This document shows positions 21,531 to 32,399 of a stretch of DNA of 64,000 bases, in pieces (position 1 is the stretch's first letter; each line of letters opens with the position of its first letter). Made by a program: the position numbers and the translations under genes. Origin of the DNA: Takakia lepidozioides (taxonomy: Eukaryota > Streptophyta > Takakiopsida > Takakiales > Takakiaceae); NCBI GenBank assembly GCA_030704615.1, contig CM060733.1:69254001-69318000 (forward strand). Reading direction: 5' to 3'. Below the pieces are notes generated by a model that was given only the letters and a program-made list of their open reading frames with translations, made no database searches and was not told the DNA's origin.

Positions 21531-22972
21531 CTGAAAAGAAATTCCCCCAGTACAATGTGGGTGATTACACATACATATAGGCAGCAAGCAGCAAATCCTT
21601 GAATTCAGGCAAAACAAACTGGAAGCACATATCATTTGTAAAGACAAGATTACCCAAAACTCAGTATGATCTTGGGCAGTAAATCTCCCAAATTTGATTG
21701 GCCCCAATGATGTCCTCCCAGTACATTTTTGAGCCCTCTTAGGTATGGGGTGTTCCTGAAATCCATAGCAAGAATTCAAATGGACAAACCTGATGGGTCC
21801 ATGAGAAGTATCCCTCCAAGTTTTACTGATATTCTGGGTGCATAAGTAACCCAAGTATCTCTATAAGTAGCCATTGTAGCTTAGTACCAGGACGTTGGTT
21901 TCATGGGGCAAAGAATTTGAACACACCTGAAGTCTACATTGGCCTGACATCATGCCTTTGGCACTTCAACTTGTCTAGTGGAAATCATTTGTGATTGTGC
22001 CTTGGCTGACCCTTGCATTGTCCAACTTCCCTGTCTTGACAGACATACCCTATCTCTTCGTGATTTTACCAAAAACATACATAATTAGAATCATGGTCAT
22101 TGTGAAGAACTATAACTCACAGACGGAGAAGGTGTTCGTAGTGTAGATGATGGGTGTTTTTGTCCTGCGACATGAGCATGGGCATGTTCTCATCGGCTTG
22201 CCGTGGCATCCGCCGACGACGCACTCGCCTCGCACTGGCGTGGGAGGAGTGGATCGTCCTCATCGTCCTCAGAAGAGCCCTCATGCAAAATCGTAGTCTT
22301 CATCGTCTTCAGTTTGGCACTTTGCCTTGCAGGACCTTGATCCCTACCTTTTTCCTTCGGAGCGCGTGGCTTGCGAGGGCGATTCGCTCCCGCAAGCCTG
22401 CACAAACACCTCCATGACCTCCCTCTCAAACAATCACAAACAAATGTAAGCATACATACCCTAATACTCTTAAGCCTACGCTGAACCACAGCCGCACCCT
22501 ACCAGGACGTAATGCCTGCCCACGAATGACGACATCTCCCGCCTAATGACACACCCTCCTCAAACCTAATCGTCACTCACTGCATGTTGTTTGCCTCTCT
22601 GTTTGTACAAGTCGCAGCTACTCGCCCCCATTTGTGCTATGAAGCTTATGATCGCTGTAGGAAGGTTAGAGGATAAGGCAAATCGCAAGTTTAGTGGGTG
22701 GGTATCCAAAGTCAGGAACTAAACTCACCCATCTATCGACTGCTTGAACGTTGCTTCCACCTCCTTTATGGCAGCAATCCGGCGCTCTCGGAACTTCTCG
22801 TACTCAGTGAGAGGGACTGTCACTTCGAAGACCTTCCGCTTCACCATGGACACTCAGAAACGATACTTATAGTATACTATAGATATAGAAATAGCACATT
22901 GGCAGCTGATGCAAAACTAGAGACAATGCACTGTGCGTAGCATGCAAAGAGGGAAGGGGTGACGTTCAAAGC
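21531..22972. other. Region between the two divergent CACTA-1 genes
   Basis: A minus-strand open frame at 22190-22489 encodes a basic then acidic stretch (PRKPRAPKEKGRDQ, then SSEDDEDDP) that could be the N-terminal exon of the minus-strand transposase gene; the splice to 21530 is not clear. The rest shows no coding evidence and probably contains the divergent promoters. Confidence 0.35.
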
Positions 22973-25900
22973 ATGTACAGTGCAGGTGGCGAACGGATGC
23001 GTAGGCGTAGAATAGATGACCGTCTATGGCGAATGGAAGAAGTTTATGCCACAAGGAATGGGCATACAAAAATGCTATGCAACTGCGATGAGTGTCATGG
23101 AGGAAAAGTACTCTTGTTGGAAACAGTGAGGAATCATTACATGATACACGGGAGGGATCCTCTTCTCCAACGTTGTTCTCTTCCGGTAAGATCGCCACTT
23201 TCCCTTCAGCACTTTAGTTTGAATTTTGAATGCAACGATCCTCTTCTCCACATGTCGACATTTCGTTGGGTGATTGTAGTCAAGAAGTCATAAGATACAG
23301 ACGTGAGTATGACTACGCCACTTCCATTATCACTTTAATTAATGCACATGTCGTGTTTTCATTGGTCATGTGTAGTCATGTAGTCATATATGACTAAGTA
23401 AGTGACTGCAACTATGACTTCAATGGTTACAAATGTCGTGTTTTGATTGGGTGTATATTCATAAGATACATACGTAAATATGACTGCATCACTGCAACGT
23501 CACCGTGCCTCCTATGTCATAATATGAACAAGTGTCACATCGTTGTTGGTCCACTCACAAGATGACTATTGGGATGCAGGGATGTGAATATTCAGATGAT
23601 GAAGACGAAGGCCCTGCGGCACAGCGGGAGCCCAATGTCACAGAGAACGCAGATGAGAGTGGTGGATTGGAGGTAGAAATGCAGCGTGCATTGCAGGAAG
23701 CGTTTCTCTTTGCAGATGCAAACAGAGAGGACCCCATTCATGGTGGAACCGATCACACATTTGCCGATCATGACGATGATCTCGACGATTCCGGAGACAA
23801 TGAATTTGATGAGAATGCTCACCTGCACGTTGATCCCGAGTATGATAAACTCTTCCGAGCGTCGCAATGTCCACTTTTTGAAGGGTGCTCCATCAGCCGG
23901 CTGCAAGCAACTTTGACGTTGTTGAACGCATGCACTACCCACAAGTGCACCAATGCATTTGTGGATGAGCTTCTGGGATTGTTGCGTAAGAGTTTTTTGC
24001 CTAAAGAGAATTCATTGCCGAAAACTCACTATGAAGCAAAAACCATGATTGCCAAGATGGGATTGCAGTACACGATGATTCATGCCTGTGAGCGTGGTTG
24101 TGTACTCTTCCGTGGGGAGTATGAGAATGTAGACATTTGCCCAGTGTGCCGCAGTTCCCGTTACATTCCAGGTCGTGGAAGTGTGCCCAAGAAAGTATTG
24201 CGACACTTCCCTGTCATTCCAAGGTTGAAACGTATGTACCGATGTAAATCGATCGCTAACCTCATGACATGGCACGACAGACATAAGAGCCAGGATGGGT
24301 TGGTTCGACATCCAGCTGATAGCAAAGCATGGAGACACATTGACACCACATTTGCGGATTTTGCTGCAGAGCCACGATCTCTGCGATTTGGATTGGCCTT
24401 AGACGGTGTAAATCCCTACGGAGCTCAATCCACAAGTTGGAGCACATGGCCCGTTCTCTTGGTCAATTACAATCTGCCTCCGTGGTTAATGACCAAAAAG
24501 TTCTTTGTCATGTTAGCGCTACTGATTCCTGGTAAGGAGTCTGTTACCTCGGACAACGTAGATGTTTACCTGATGCCCCTAGTGGAAGAGCTATTGGAAC
24601 TATGGAGAGGGATTGCAGCTCATGATGTTTCCCGTCCTCGTGGTCAACGCGAATTCACACTGAGGGCAGTGTTGATGTGGTCAATCCATGACTACCCTGC
24701 ATATGGCTTGCTCTCAGGTCAAGTGACGAAAGGTTATGCTGGTTGTCCAGCTTGTGGACCCGGGGTGACTTCACAGCAGTTACACACATGTGGAAAAATT
24801 GTTTTCCTAGGCCACCGAAGATTTTTGGCCCGCAATCATCCATATAGAAGGTCAAGAATGTTCAATGGCGCTACTGAGCATGGAACTCCTCCAAAAACGC
24901 AGACTGGAACACAAATCAAGGACCTTGCAACAGCTCGCACTGCATGGGTGGAAAACGGAGGGACGCCAGATAGCAGGACAGACCCATAAAAACTCATGGA
25001 GTTAAGCGATTGTCAATTTTATATGTCTTACCTTATTGGGAGGTAATTCCTTCATGGCCTTTAAATTGGCTGTGTACATTTTTGCGTTTTCTGTTTAAAT
25101 TGTGATGAGTAAATGCTCAATTGCTTATGTGTTCATTTTGTAGGGTCTCCTCATCCGCCACACGTTTGACGCAATGCATTGCGAGAAGAACTTGGCTGAA
25201 AATATTATTAAAACTATCTTTGGTGAGAAAGACACATTGAAAGTTCGCCGTGATTTGGAGCTACTTGGGATGCGCCCGGAATTGTGGCTACAACGTGATC
25301 CTGACAGAGCAGATACGTTAATTATGCCTCCTGCCCCTTATGTCCTCACTGAGGCTGAGTTACAAGTCTTTCTGGAGATTGTGCAGAACTTGAAAGTGCC
25401 AACAGGCTACGCATCAGCTTTCAAAAAGCATGTGGTGAAGAAGAAGTTGTCAGGCATGAAATCACATGACTATCATGTGCTCATGCAGCAAATTATACCG
25501 CTTGCTATCCGTGGGCTCATGCCAAGTGGTCCTCGAAGGGCCATTTTGCGAGTATGTCGTGTATTTAAGAAGTTGTGTGCAAAAGTGGTGAATCCTGTAG
25601 AGTATGAGGAATTGAGAACTGAAGCAGTTCTCACTCTGTGTCTTATAGAGAAGGAGTTCCCACCATCATTTTTTGATGTGATGACACATCTGGTTGTTCA
25701 CCTAGTGGATGAGTTGTACTTATGCGGGCCCGTAGCATCTCGTTGGATGTACCCCATGGAGCGGGCAATGAAAGATATGAAGGGCTACGTAAGAAACATG
25801 GCAAGGCCCGAGGGGAGCATGGCAGAAGGATACCAATTTGAAGAAGCATTGGGTTTTTGCACAGATATATGGCAGGATTTGATGGAAGTGTACGAAGGGT

Positions 25901-27123
25901 GTGGGATGCAAATGAGGCAGAATCTGTGGAACGTGAAGTTGTGGAAGGAAGTTTTAAAGCCCGAAAATTGAATGACCTGTGTGATATTGTACAGTACATC
26001 ATTCAGAACCATCCTCGTCTATCAGTCATGTTGGGGTAAGAAATCTACTTCATTGACATTCAGATTTCCAAGTTTTAGTCATTTATCATTAGTTGGCATA
26101 TGGCGTCTTTTCAAATCTCCCACGCCACCTCTGTCAATCTCCTGGCTGACCCTCGGATTGGTGACAGGATATATGAAGCAGAGTCCACACGGATAGAAGC
26201 CAGACGACGCTTGTTTCGTGAGGAGCAAGGGCTGGAAAGCATGAGCAATCCCACGGCAATTCAGTACCCTCCTGATTTGCATCCTTGTCCTCCATTTGCT
26301 GTTTGGCTCCCTCAAGGTGTACGGGATCATCTCTCAATTCAATCAGATGGGCTTGATCCTACAACACGTGAGGAATTACTGGATCTTTCAAGGCCTCCAT
26401 CATTTACTGCCCTGTCATTCAAGAGTATGACAGCGTATGGCAACCATTACAGGGTTACATCCCCCGGCATGAACACAACAAGTATGGTGTCTTTTGATTG
26501 TGGAGTCTTATCTGTTTTCCAGCACCAGCCCATTACCAACAATTCAGGCAATGACATGGAGAAACCTACAAGATATGTGGGTCTTATAAGGGAGATTTTG
26601 CAAATTGACTATGGCCAAACACAGCCTATAGTGTTTTTGTGTTCGTGGGTACGGGCGAGTTGCGTGGGTCGTCAACCTATGTCAATGAAGCAGGATGATG
26701 CTGGCTTCACACTTGTCAATTTTAACCGTATGCTTCCACCTTCTGAGCAACCTTTTGTGTTTCCTGGCCAGGTTGATCAAGTGTTTTTTTTCTTATTGTG
26801 TGAAGGAGCCGGGGTGGAAAGTCGTCCTGGAGAAGAGCCCCCGAGCACGTAGAGTGGTCTGCGACATATCAATTGATAATGATGATGTGGCGAAAGTGGA
26901 AGGATTGTTAGCCCCACAAAGACTAGAGGAGACTGTGGTTACTGATGGCCCAACATGCAGCCGAGCGGTACCGGTTACTCCAGAGCAGGTGGCCTCCTTG
27001 TACCTCCGAGCACCCCGTATACGTGGTGATGATGTTCAGCCAAGCCTTGGAGAAGATGAAGTCTGTGATGAAGACAGTGATACATGTAGTGACCCAGACA
27101 TAGATGAGGATGATGAAGATTAG
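22973..27123 (+). pseudogene. CACTA-1 tnp2-type transposase (Transpos_assoc, tnp2, DUF4218-like, DUF4216)
   Basis: Catalytic transposase of a CACTA element. Exon 1 (22973-23185) carries a CNCDEC zinc motif and NHYMIHGRD, like the transposase-associated domain. Exon 2 starts at 23580 after GATGCAG in phase and runs through an acidic region into the tnp2 domain (LALDGVNPYGAQSTSWSTWP, then GYAGCPACGP). Its last codons (VKRLSILYVLPYWE, ending at 25042) are in another frame, so an indel lies near 24960-24990. Exon 3 begins at 25144 (GLLIRHTFDAMHCEKNLAEN) and needs a further shift near 25860-25875. After an intron near 26035-26100 comes the DUF4216 region (SFKSMTAYGNHYRV). A third shift in a T-run near 26780 is needed to read CVKEPGWKVVLE, and the end is an acidic tail to 27121. 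At least three frameshifts make it inactive. Confidence 0.85.
23186..23579 (+). other. First tnp2 intron with CACTA-type TATGACT motifs
   Basis: Bounded by CCG|GTAAG and ATGCAG|GGA. It contains repeated motifs such as GTAGTCATATATGACTAAG and TGTCGTGTTTTSATTGG, similar in kind to the subterminal repeats at 2112-2830 and 31844-32200, so element-specific binding sites may lie in the gene's own intron. Confidence 0.5.
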
Positions 27124-27489
27124 ATATGCGCGATTTGTGCACTCCAGTTATAGACCATGCATGATAGTTTAAGGTGGTAACACTCCCTTCGCATTCCCAT
27201 TAAGATATCATGCTTGGACACTGGATTTTATGATCAATTATGGAGTGCTTTCCTTTCAGCACCCTTTATTCATTTGTTGTTGCAATTGGCTTTGGACCAA
27301 CCCGTGCTGGTACCATTGCCATGGGTTCTGCCTGCAATGTTTTCTTGCCATGGATTCGGCACACGCCACGAAAGGCCATCCAGACCATCCTCTGGAAATG
27401 CTCCAATGTTGTTTCAAACGTCTCCACATTGCAATGGATACAACACTGACATTAGATGAGTGAAAGTGAGACTAGACCTCCAGCCAGCC
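27124..27489. other. Downstream of tnp2, no gene seen
   Basis: A segment at about 27345-27440 (GGCCATCCAGACCATCCTCTG...) recurs in diverged form at about 27832-27925. I find no CACTA right terminus here. Confidence 0.4.
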
Positions 27490-28455
27490 GGCTTTCCCAC
27501 ATCAAATTGAAGGGGATCTGTACATTATAGATAACGGTTGTTGCCTTCTCAATGTCTTTTCCAATGACCTCTGCAATGAACTGGGGTATAAGATCCTTCA
27601 AATCACAAGTTTGAGCATCACGCACAAGCCACTTACGGGGATAGAGTTTCCAATGCGAACCATTGGTCTTTTATTGATAGCATTGTTGCAAAATACATGG
27701 ACCAACATGGTCAATTTCAGGAATGACATATAGTACGCTTTCATGTACTATGTAAGCATGCAACTATGTACCAGTGACGTGGCTTGTTCGCCACTTAACC
27801 TGTTTGCCCATTCAGCCAGCTCCACATTGTCATGGATTTTGCATGCTGGATTGTTAGGCCATCCACACCGTCCTCTAGAAATGCTATCATGGGGTTTCAG
27901 CTATGTCCACATTTCCCTGGATTATGCCTGCACGAAGCAAGGCCAATTGCATTCAGCACCCTCCACTTTATTATAGTATTGCAGCAACATTCAAAGCACT
28001 TCAATTTGTATCCATCGAAAACATCTAGGCTGGAAAAAGACATTGTTGCAGCAGAACTTAGGAAAGTACTTCTCCCCTTCCACTACACACGTGAAATGAA
28101 AGAAGCCAACCAACAGCATACCAGCCAGGAAAATATGAAACCAGCCAAGAAAAGAGCCAATATATGCAGTGAAGGTCGACACTAAATGAAACTTATCCAA
28201 CACTTACATTAGAGGAGGCTAAGTCTTACCTCCATAAGCTTGCCCACATCAAATTTGGGAGCTTTCAGAATTTCTCTTTTCCGGTTGAATGAACTTGGCT
28301 ACAAGATCCTTCAAATCGCAAGTTTGAGCTTCACACACAATGAACTTGCAGGGATTGAGCTTCCAATGCGAACCAGGAGTCTTATATTGATAGCATTGTT
28401 GTAAAACACATGGACCAACAATGACAGTCTCTGGAATGACATATAGTACAGTAAT
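27490..28455. repeat. Duplicated segment, about 735 bp apart
   Basis: Bases of about 27490-27725 and 28225-28455 are diverged copies of each other, sharing CCCACATCAAATT, AAGATCCTTCAAATC, TTCCAATGCGAACCA and GGAATGACATATAGTAC. Both read on the minus strand as the same unknown peptide (VLYVIPE..., LQQCYQ, GSHWKL, AQTCDLKDL), with a stop in the first copy. It is probably a gene fragment. Confidence 0.65.
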
Positions 28456-28796
28456 GACATATAGTACAGCATGCCGCTTCCAGTTGACCATCTACCCATG
28501 TAGGTTTCTTGTACCTATCCTTCCACAGGGAATCATAGGTAATGTGGAGCTTGAGATCCAGCCCTCTTGGATGAATGTGGACCCACACTCTATCCCTGCT
28601 CCTTCAGCTATCCATGCCTCTGACAGCCTACAATTCTACCAGCAAACACCCCAACCATACTGGTGTGGAGTTCTTCCCCAAAACACCCCAACCCTACTTA
28701 TCACAATCTGAAATGCATCTGCTTCTCTCTGTAGTCCAACAGGCATTCGCCTTTTTGTCTCTATTGTCCCACCATTGGGGTCGGAAAGTGTTCACC
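28456..28796 (-). pseudogene. OSB-type PDF-motif gene fragment
   Basis: Minus-strand reading gives RPQWWDNRDKKANACW and, further on in another frame, YDSLWKDRYKKPTWVDGQLE. This matches the spacing of the plant organellar ssDNA-binding 'PDF' motif (WWDNR..K, PDFKHK, LW, P.WV). The same sequence occurs three more times on the plus strand within CACTA-2, so it is a captured and dispersed fragment rather than a gene. Confidence 0.55.
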
Positions 28797-29150
28797 CCAA
28801 AACTTGTGGAGTCCGCAAGAATGCTCCAAGCTCGTGTTGGAAGCACCACGGAAGTGCCCGATCCAGGATATGGTCGGGTATTCATAATCATCACTTCCAC
28901 ATCTGTTGTTCATGACAGGACCTACGACATCACGGTTTCCAATTTCCCCAATTGCACATGTCCTGATTTTGTGAATATGCTATCAACCAGTTTGGGCAAG
29001 AGAGGTAAATTCATACCCTGCAAACATTTGTATTTCATATTTTTGAAGAGGATGGTTTGCAATCCCAAACGTGACAACTTCATTCACCAGGCCACTATGA
29101 GTTTCAACGAGGTCGATACTCTATTGCAGCAGGATACAACACATGGGTAG
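28797..29150 (+). pseudogene. SWIM-domain C terminus of a Mutator-like transposase
   Basis: Reads TTEVPDPGYGRVF, YDITVSNFPNCTCPDF and FIPCKHLYFIFLKRM, then FIHQATMSFNEVDTLL. It aligns with the C terminus of the MULE-2 transposase (TEVPPPGFGRVY, CNCTDF, CPCKHLYYVYLKRL). Same strand and same family as the gene interrupted at 2111, so it is probably the missing 3' part of MULE-1, displaced by CACTA-1; about 180 residues between the two parts are absent. That link is inference. Confidence 0.75.
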
Positions 29151-29590
29151 CATCAACTATGCAATGTGGTATGTGGACGACCATGATTTGAAATGTGTAA
29201 TTCACATCAATTCGTCGGCGGTGCAATGATATGGCCTCCAACTATACTGAGTGAGCTCTGAGTGACAACTTTTAAAAGCACATTTGTCATTGCACCGTTC
29301 GAAGTCTACATGTCTTGCTGTCGCTATGCACTACAATCATCTTTTGAAGATGATCCTAACTCTCATTGTTATTTGAGGAGGGATGAAGGTCTTCCCGTGG
29401 CAGCCTCTATGGCGCACACTTTGTGAGGATATTTTCTCGTCCTCGTAATTGTAAAAGTGAAACTAGCATTTGTAATTGCACAATGTTGGATGCTACAATT
29501 GTAGGCCTCATGGTAGTCTTGATTCTATTTAGGCAAGATTCCCTGCATTAATTCCACGGTCATAGGACCATCCTCGGTTATAGGCGGCGC
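29151..29590. other. No gene seen
   Basis: 3' flank of the SWIM fragment. No Mutator-type terminus recognised here. Confidence 0.4.
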
Positions 29591-29755
29591 ATGTTAATGC
29601 TGACCTGGCAGATGACGGACAGTGCCACGTCATCATTTGCCGCCACATCAGCATGCTGACATGATGCTCACGCCACGTCAGCGTGGGTGCAGGCTCACGC
29701 CACGTCACTCCTGCGTGAGCGTACGCTCGCGCACTCACGTGCAACGCTTACGCCA
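29591..29755. repeat. CACGTCA-rich repeat block
   Basis: Repeated GCCACGTCA, TCACGCCACGTCA and GCATGCTGACATGATGC motifs in direct and inverted order. It abuts the truncated end of the piggyBac gene and may be the subterminal region of another DNA transposon. Confidence 0.55.
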
Positions 29756-31173
29756 TTGCGTCGTTGGTTTCTTAGGCATATACATCCTAATTGGGGAGTA
29801 CTTCCCCTTGTAACGGATCATCACCTCGTCGACAGTCACCATTTTGTTCAGATTCCAGAGACTTTTACACCTATCCACAATCTCCTCACACACCCACCTA
29901 AGCTTTCCGAGCTTATCATAATTCCGACTCTTACAATCTGCCACCAACGTGGCGTTGTCAACAAGATGCAAACAACGGAGTATGGCCTCATACCTATCTC
30001 GAGTCATCACTTTGCGGATGACATGATAAGCGAAGAATGTCTCCGAGTGTTGCCAGTAAAATCATGTTCGGGGCAACTTCTTCATGCCCATGAAGACACA
30101 GACTCCAATCCAAGCCCTGAGCTCAGGAACAGTGAGCTCTTTCCACCGAGGGCCCCCACGAGTGCCCGTACCAAAAGGTTCAGTAGCATAACGATTGGAC
30201 TCCCTACATATTCGCCCAAGCACCTGTCGCCTCCAAAACAAACCAAAAAACCAAATCGGATGTGAGCCTTTCATCTCAGGCAGGCAGGGACCAGGTTGAG
30301 GGCCAAAAAATGCAGCTCTATCACTCACAAAGTCAGAGTCTGCGTCGGTTTCCCACGTCTTCGCCTTGAACATCTCCACAAAATCGGCCAAGATTTCCTC
30401 ATCACACCTTGGGGGAGTAGATATTTTAATATGTACTGCCTCCACCTGGAAGTGACATGGAAGGTCCATGGTCAACCACCTCGTTTTCCCAGTCTGCTTC
30501 GTCAGCAGAGTTGCCCATGTATCCATCGTCACCCTCAAAATCCTCGTCCATGTCGGAAGAGGCCTCATCGTGGCCCAAAACAGGATTAGAAGACCCCTCA
30601 CCAAAAGGAACCAGTGCACCAGTGTTGGGATGCATGTCCCCCAAAGCAGCTCGACCGACGGCAAACATGCTCCCAGCACCTAGAGGCCCGCCAACACATC
30701 CCACAACACCCGAATTCACCACTCCCTTATTTTTTTTCCTCACCACACCTTTGGGAGGTGCTGTCACACTTGCAGGAACCGACCTCTTTGCACGAGCCAA
30801 CTCCTTCAGATGCCTGACTGTCAGCATCGGGCCAGACATCATCTTTCAAAATAGAATTCACAGCGTCACTGAACCCCTCCTTATCACCTTCCTCTCTTCT
30901 CTCTCTCCAACCAAGAACTAGAGCCACATGGCATCTAAACAGAAAGCAAAAATTGTGAGGATGAGGGTGGCAAGGCCAACGATTGGCGAACGGCGGTGGA
31001 GGAAAACTATAGAGGAAGGCAGGAGACAGACACCCCAATATTACCTTGCACTACTCGGGAGTGCAGTGCTGCTCCTCAAGCGCCCACTCCCTTATAACCT
31101 TTGCGGCAGCTGCAAGCTCGGGCGGGGGCGACGGTGGCTCAGACACAGGAGCGTCCTTCCTCTTTGGTGCCAT
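29750..31173 (-). pseudogene. piggyBac-type transposase, truncated, with internal stop
   Basis: DDE transposase of TTAA-specific elements. From the N terminus: a possible first exon MAPKRKDAPVSEPP at 31173; a basic stretch (LTVRHLKELARAKRS) near 30810; an acidic region (SSDMDEDFEGDDG) near 30550; then ELTVPELRAWIGVCVFMGMK, the conserved piggyBac start of the catalytic domain, near 30100. An in-frame TGA follows LPRT at about 30056-30058. The same frame continues YWQHSETFF, then MTRDRYEAILRCLHLVDN, KLRWVCEEIVDRC and VDEVMIRYKG, with the first catalytic-region Asp in VDE. It ends at MPKKPTTQWRK (about 29755), where the CACGTCA repeat block starts, so the remaining two thirds of the catalytic domain is missing. 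Parts at 30420-30850 lie in shifted frames. Inactive. Confidence 0.8.
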
Positions 31174-31840
31174 ACGAATCCCTGAGACCGACAGAGATCA
31201 CAGGAAATGAATGCAAGCCCTCACGATGAATCAATGCAGATGGCCCATCTTCCCCAAGCACAGGAAAGAATGATGTACCTCGGCGAATTTCACAAACTCT
31301 CCAAAACCAGCTGCAAAATGAAACCCCAACACACCACACTCCCCTGCAACCATCCCCTACCACACAAAACACAGAGCCCAAATGCATAAAAGAATTTCAC
31401 AAAACGACATGCAAGAAAAAATGACAACTTGCATTATTTTGAAAATTCGGCAGGGCACAAGAATCTAAACGCCAAACACTCAGCCCTAACAGCTGCGTCA
31501 ATGCAATCACACCCCGAGCTGTAATGTCTAGAACACACAGCAGGAAACGGAACAGCTCCCGCCGCTTCGAGCTTGGGAGAGGTAAGTCGCCATGACCTGA
31601 AAATGAAGCCCAGAAATATACCCCCCTACGAAGCGAATGCGGGCGTTCCACAGAAGATCAAGCAAAACATGCACACAAAAGTGCCAAGGAAATGCGAGAG
31701 GGGCCACGATTTGCAAGCTCCAGGAACCCAGACTCTGTGCGCGCAAAGAGAGAGCCTATTCCACGCTGCCGCCACCCATCACTGGCCACAGGGTGTTTGT
31801 AGTTTGTGCAACAAAGAGCTTATATGAGAGATTGGGTGGG
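31174..31840. other. No gene seen
   Basis: Upstream of the piggyBac remnant and up to CACTA-2. It may contain the piggyBac promoter and left end. I found no clear terminal inverted repeat. Confidence 0.35.
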
Positions 31841-31843
31841 AGT
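31841..31843. repeat. CACTA-2 left target-site duplication (AGT)
   Basis: Three bases before CACTACAACA, repeated at 36666-36668. Confidence 0.85.
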
Positions 31844-32210
31844 CACTACAACAGATTGCGGCTTTTATGACTCCCATGGGTGCGCAGTCATGACAGATTT
31901 GTGGCAGAAATGCCATTTGCAGTCGTAAAATGCTTTTGAAGTCATAATGCAGGTCTGGGGAAGGCGTATATGCGACTGCATGGCTCCGGACTCTGCGCAA
32001 CACAGGTCAAACATGTTTGACCACGAATATTGGCATGGCAGATATGACTACCAGTCACGGTCATGGCTACACTGGAATGACGTGTGTATATTGCTAGAAA
32101 GACATATGACTTCATGACTCTCACTCTAATGCATTCTGCCAGATCATCACATGGATGAATCACTACATGACTGCACATGTCGACACATGCTTTTCTGGTT
32201 ATATATATAA
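31844..32210 (+). repeat. CACTA-2 left terminal and subterminal region
   Basis: Terminal repeat followed by scattered TATGACT, TCATGACT and CATGACTGCA motifs to about 32200. Confidence 0.8.
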
Positions 32211-32399
32211 TATATGAGTATTTATATTTTGACCACTAGAATCAATTTTAAAAAAAAAACCCGCTGCCTTATCCCGTGTGTGGGATTGTTCGTGACGGTA
32301 TGTCTGGGCGTTGATCGTCCTGTACGTCTTATGGCCCATAAATGAAGGCGGGTGAATTTTCCCCCCTCCTCAAGGGCCTGTGGTTTCCTTTAAGAAAAG

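Larger units (their letters stand above)
2112..27123. mobile_element. CACTA-1 (En/Spm-type) transposon, left end found, right end not found
   Basis: The left end reads CACTACAACAGATGAGCG and is closely related to the termini of CACTA-2 at 31844. The preceding three bases are AGG, the expected duplication size for this superfamily. Inside lie a minus-strand gene with Transposase_24-like and Transposase_23-like regions and a plus-strand tnp2 gene with DUF4216, the usual content of plant CACTA elements. A 15-kb Mutator-like element is nested at 5450-20431. I could not find the matching TGTTGTAGTG end between 27123 and 28800, so the right limit given is only the end of the tnp2 region. That the left terminus and the two transposase genes belong to one element is inference from position and content. 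Confidence 0.7.

Noticed and set aside
23532-24989. tnp2 start at the ATG at 23532
   Set aside because: The bases before 23580 end in a good acceptor (GATGCAG), and an upstream exon with the transposase-associated zinc motif joins in phase, so 23532-23579 is intron.
28772-28796. HHWG as the start of SWIM-fragment homology
   Set aside because: The same bases occur in the PDF-motif repeats inside CACTA-2, so the similarity to HRWG of the MULE-2 transposase is chance; real homology starts at about 28797.
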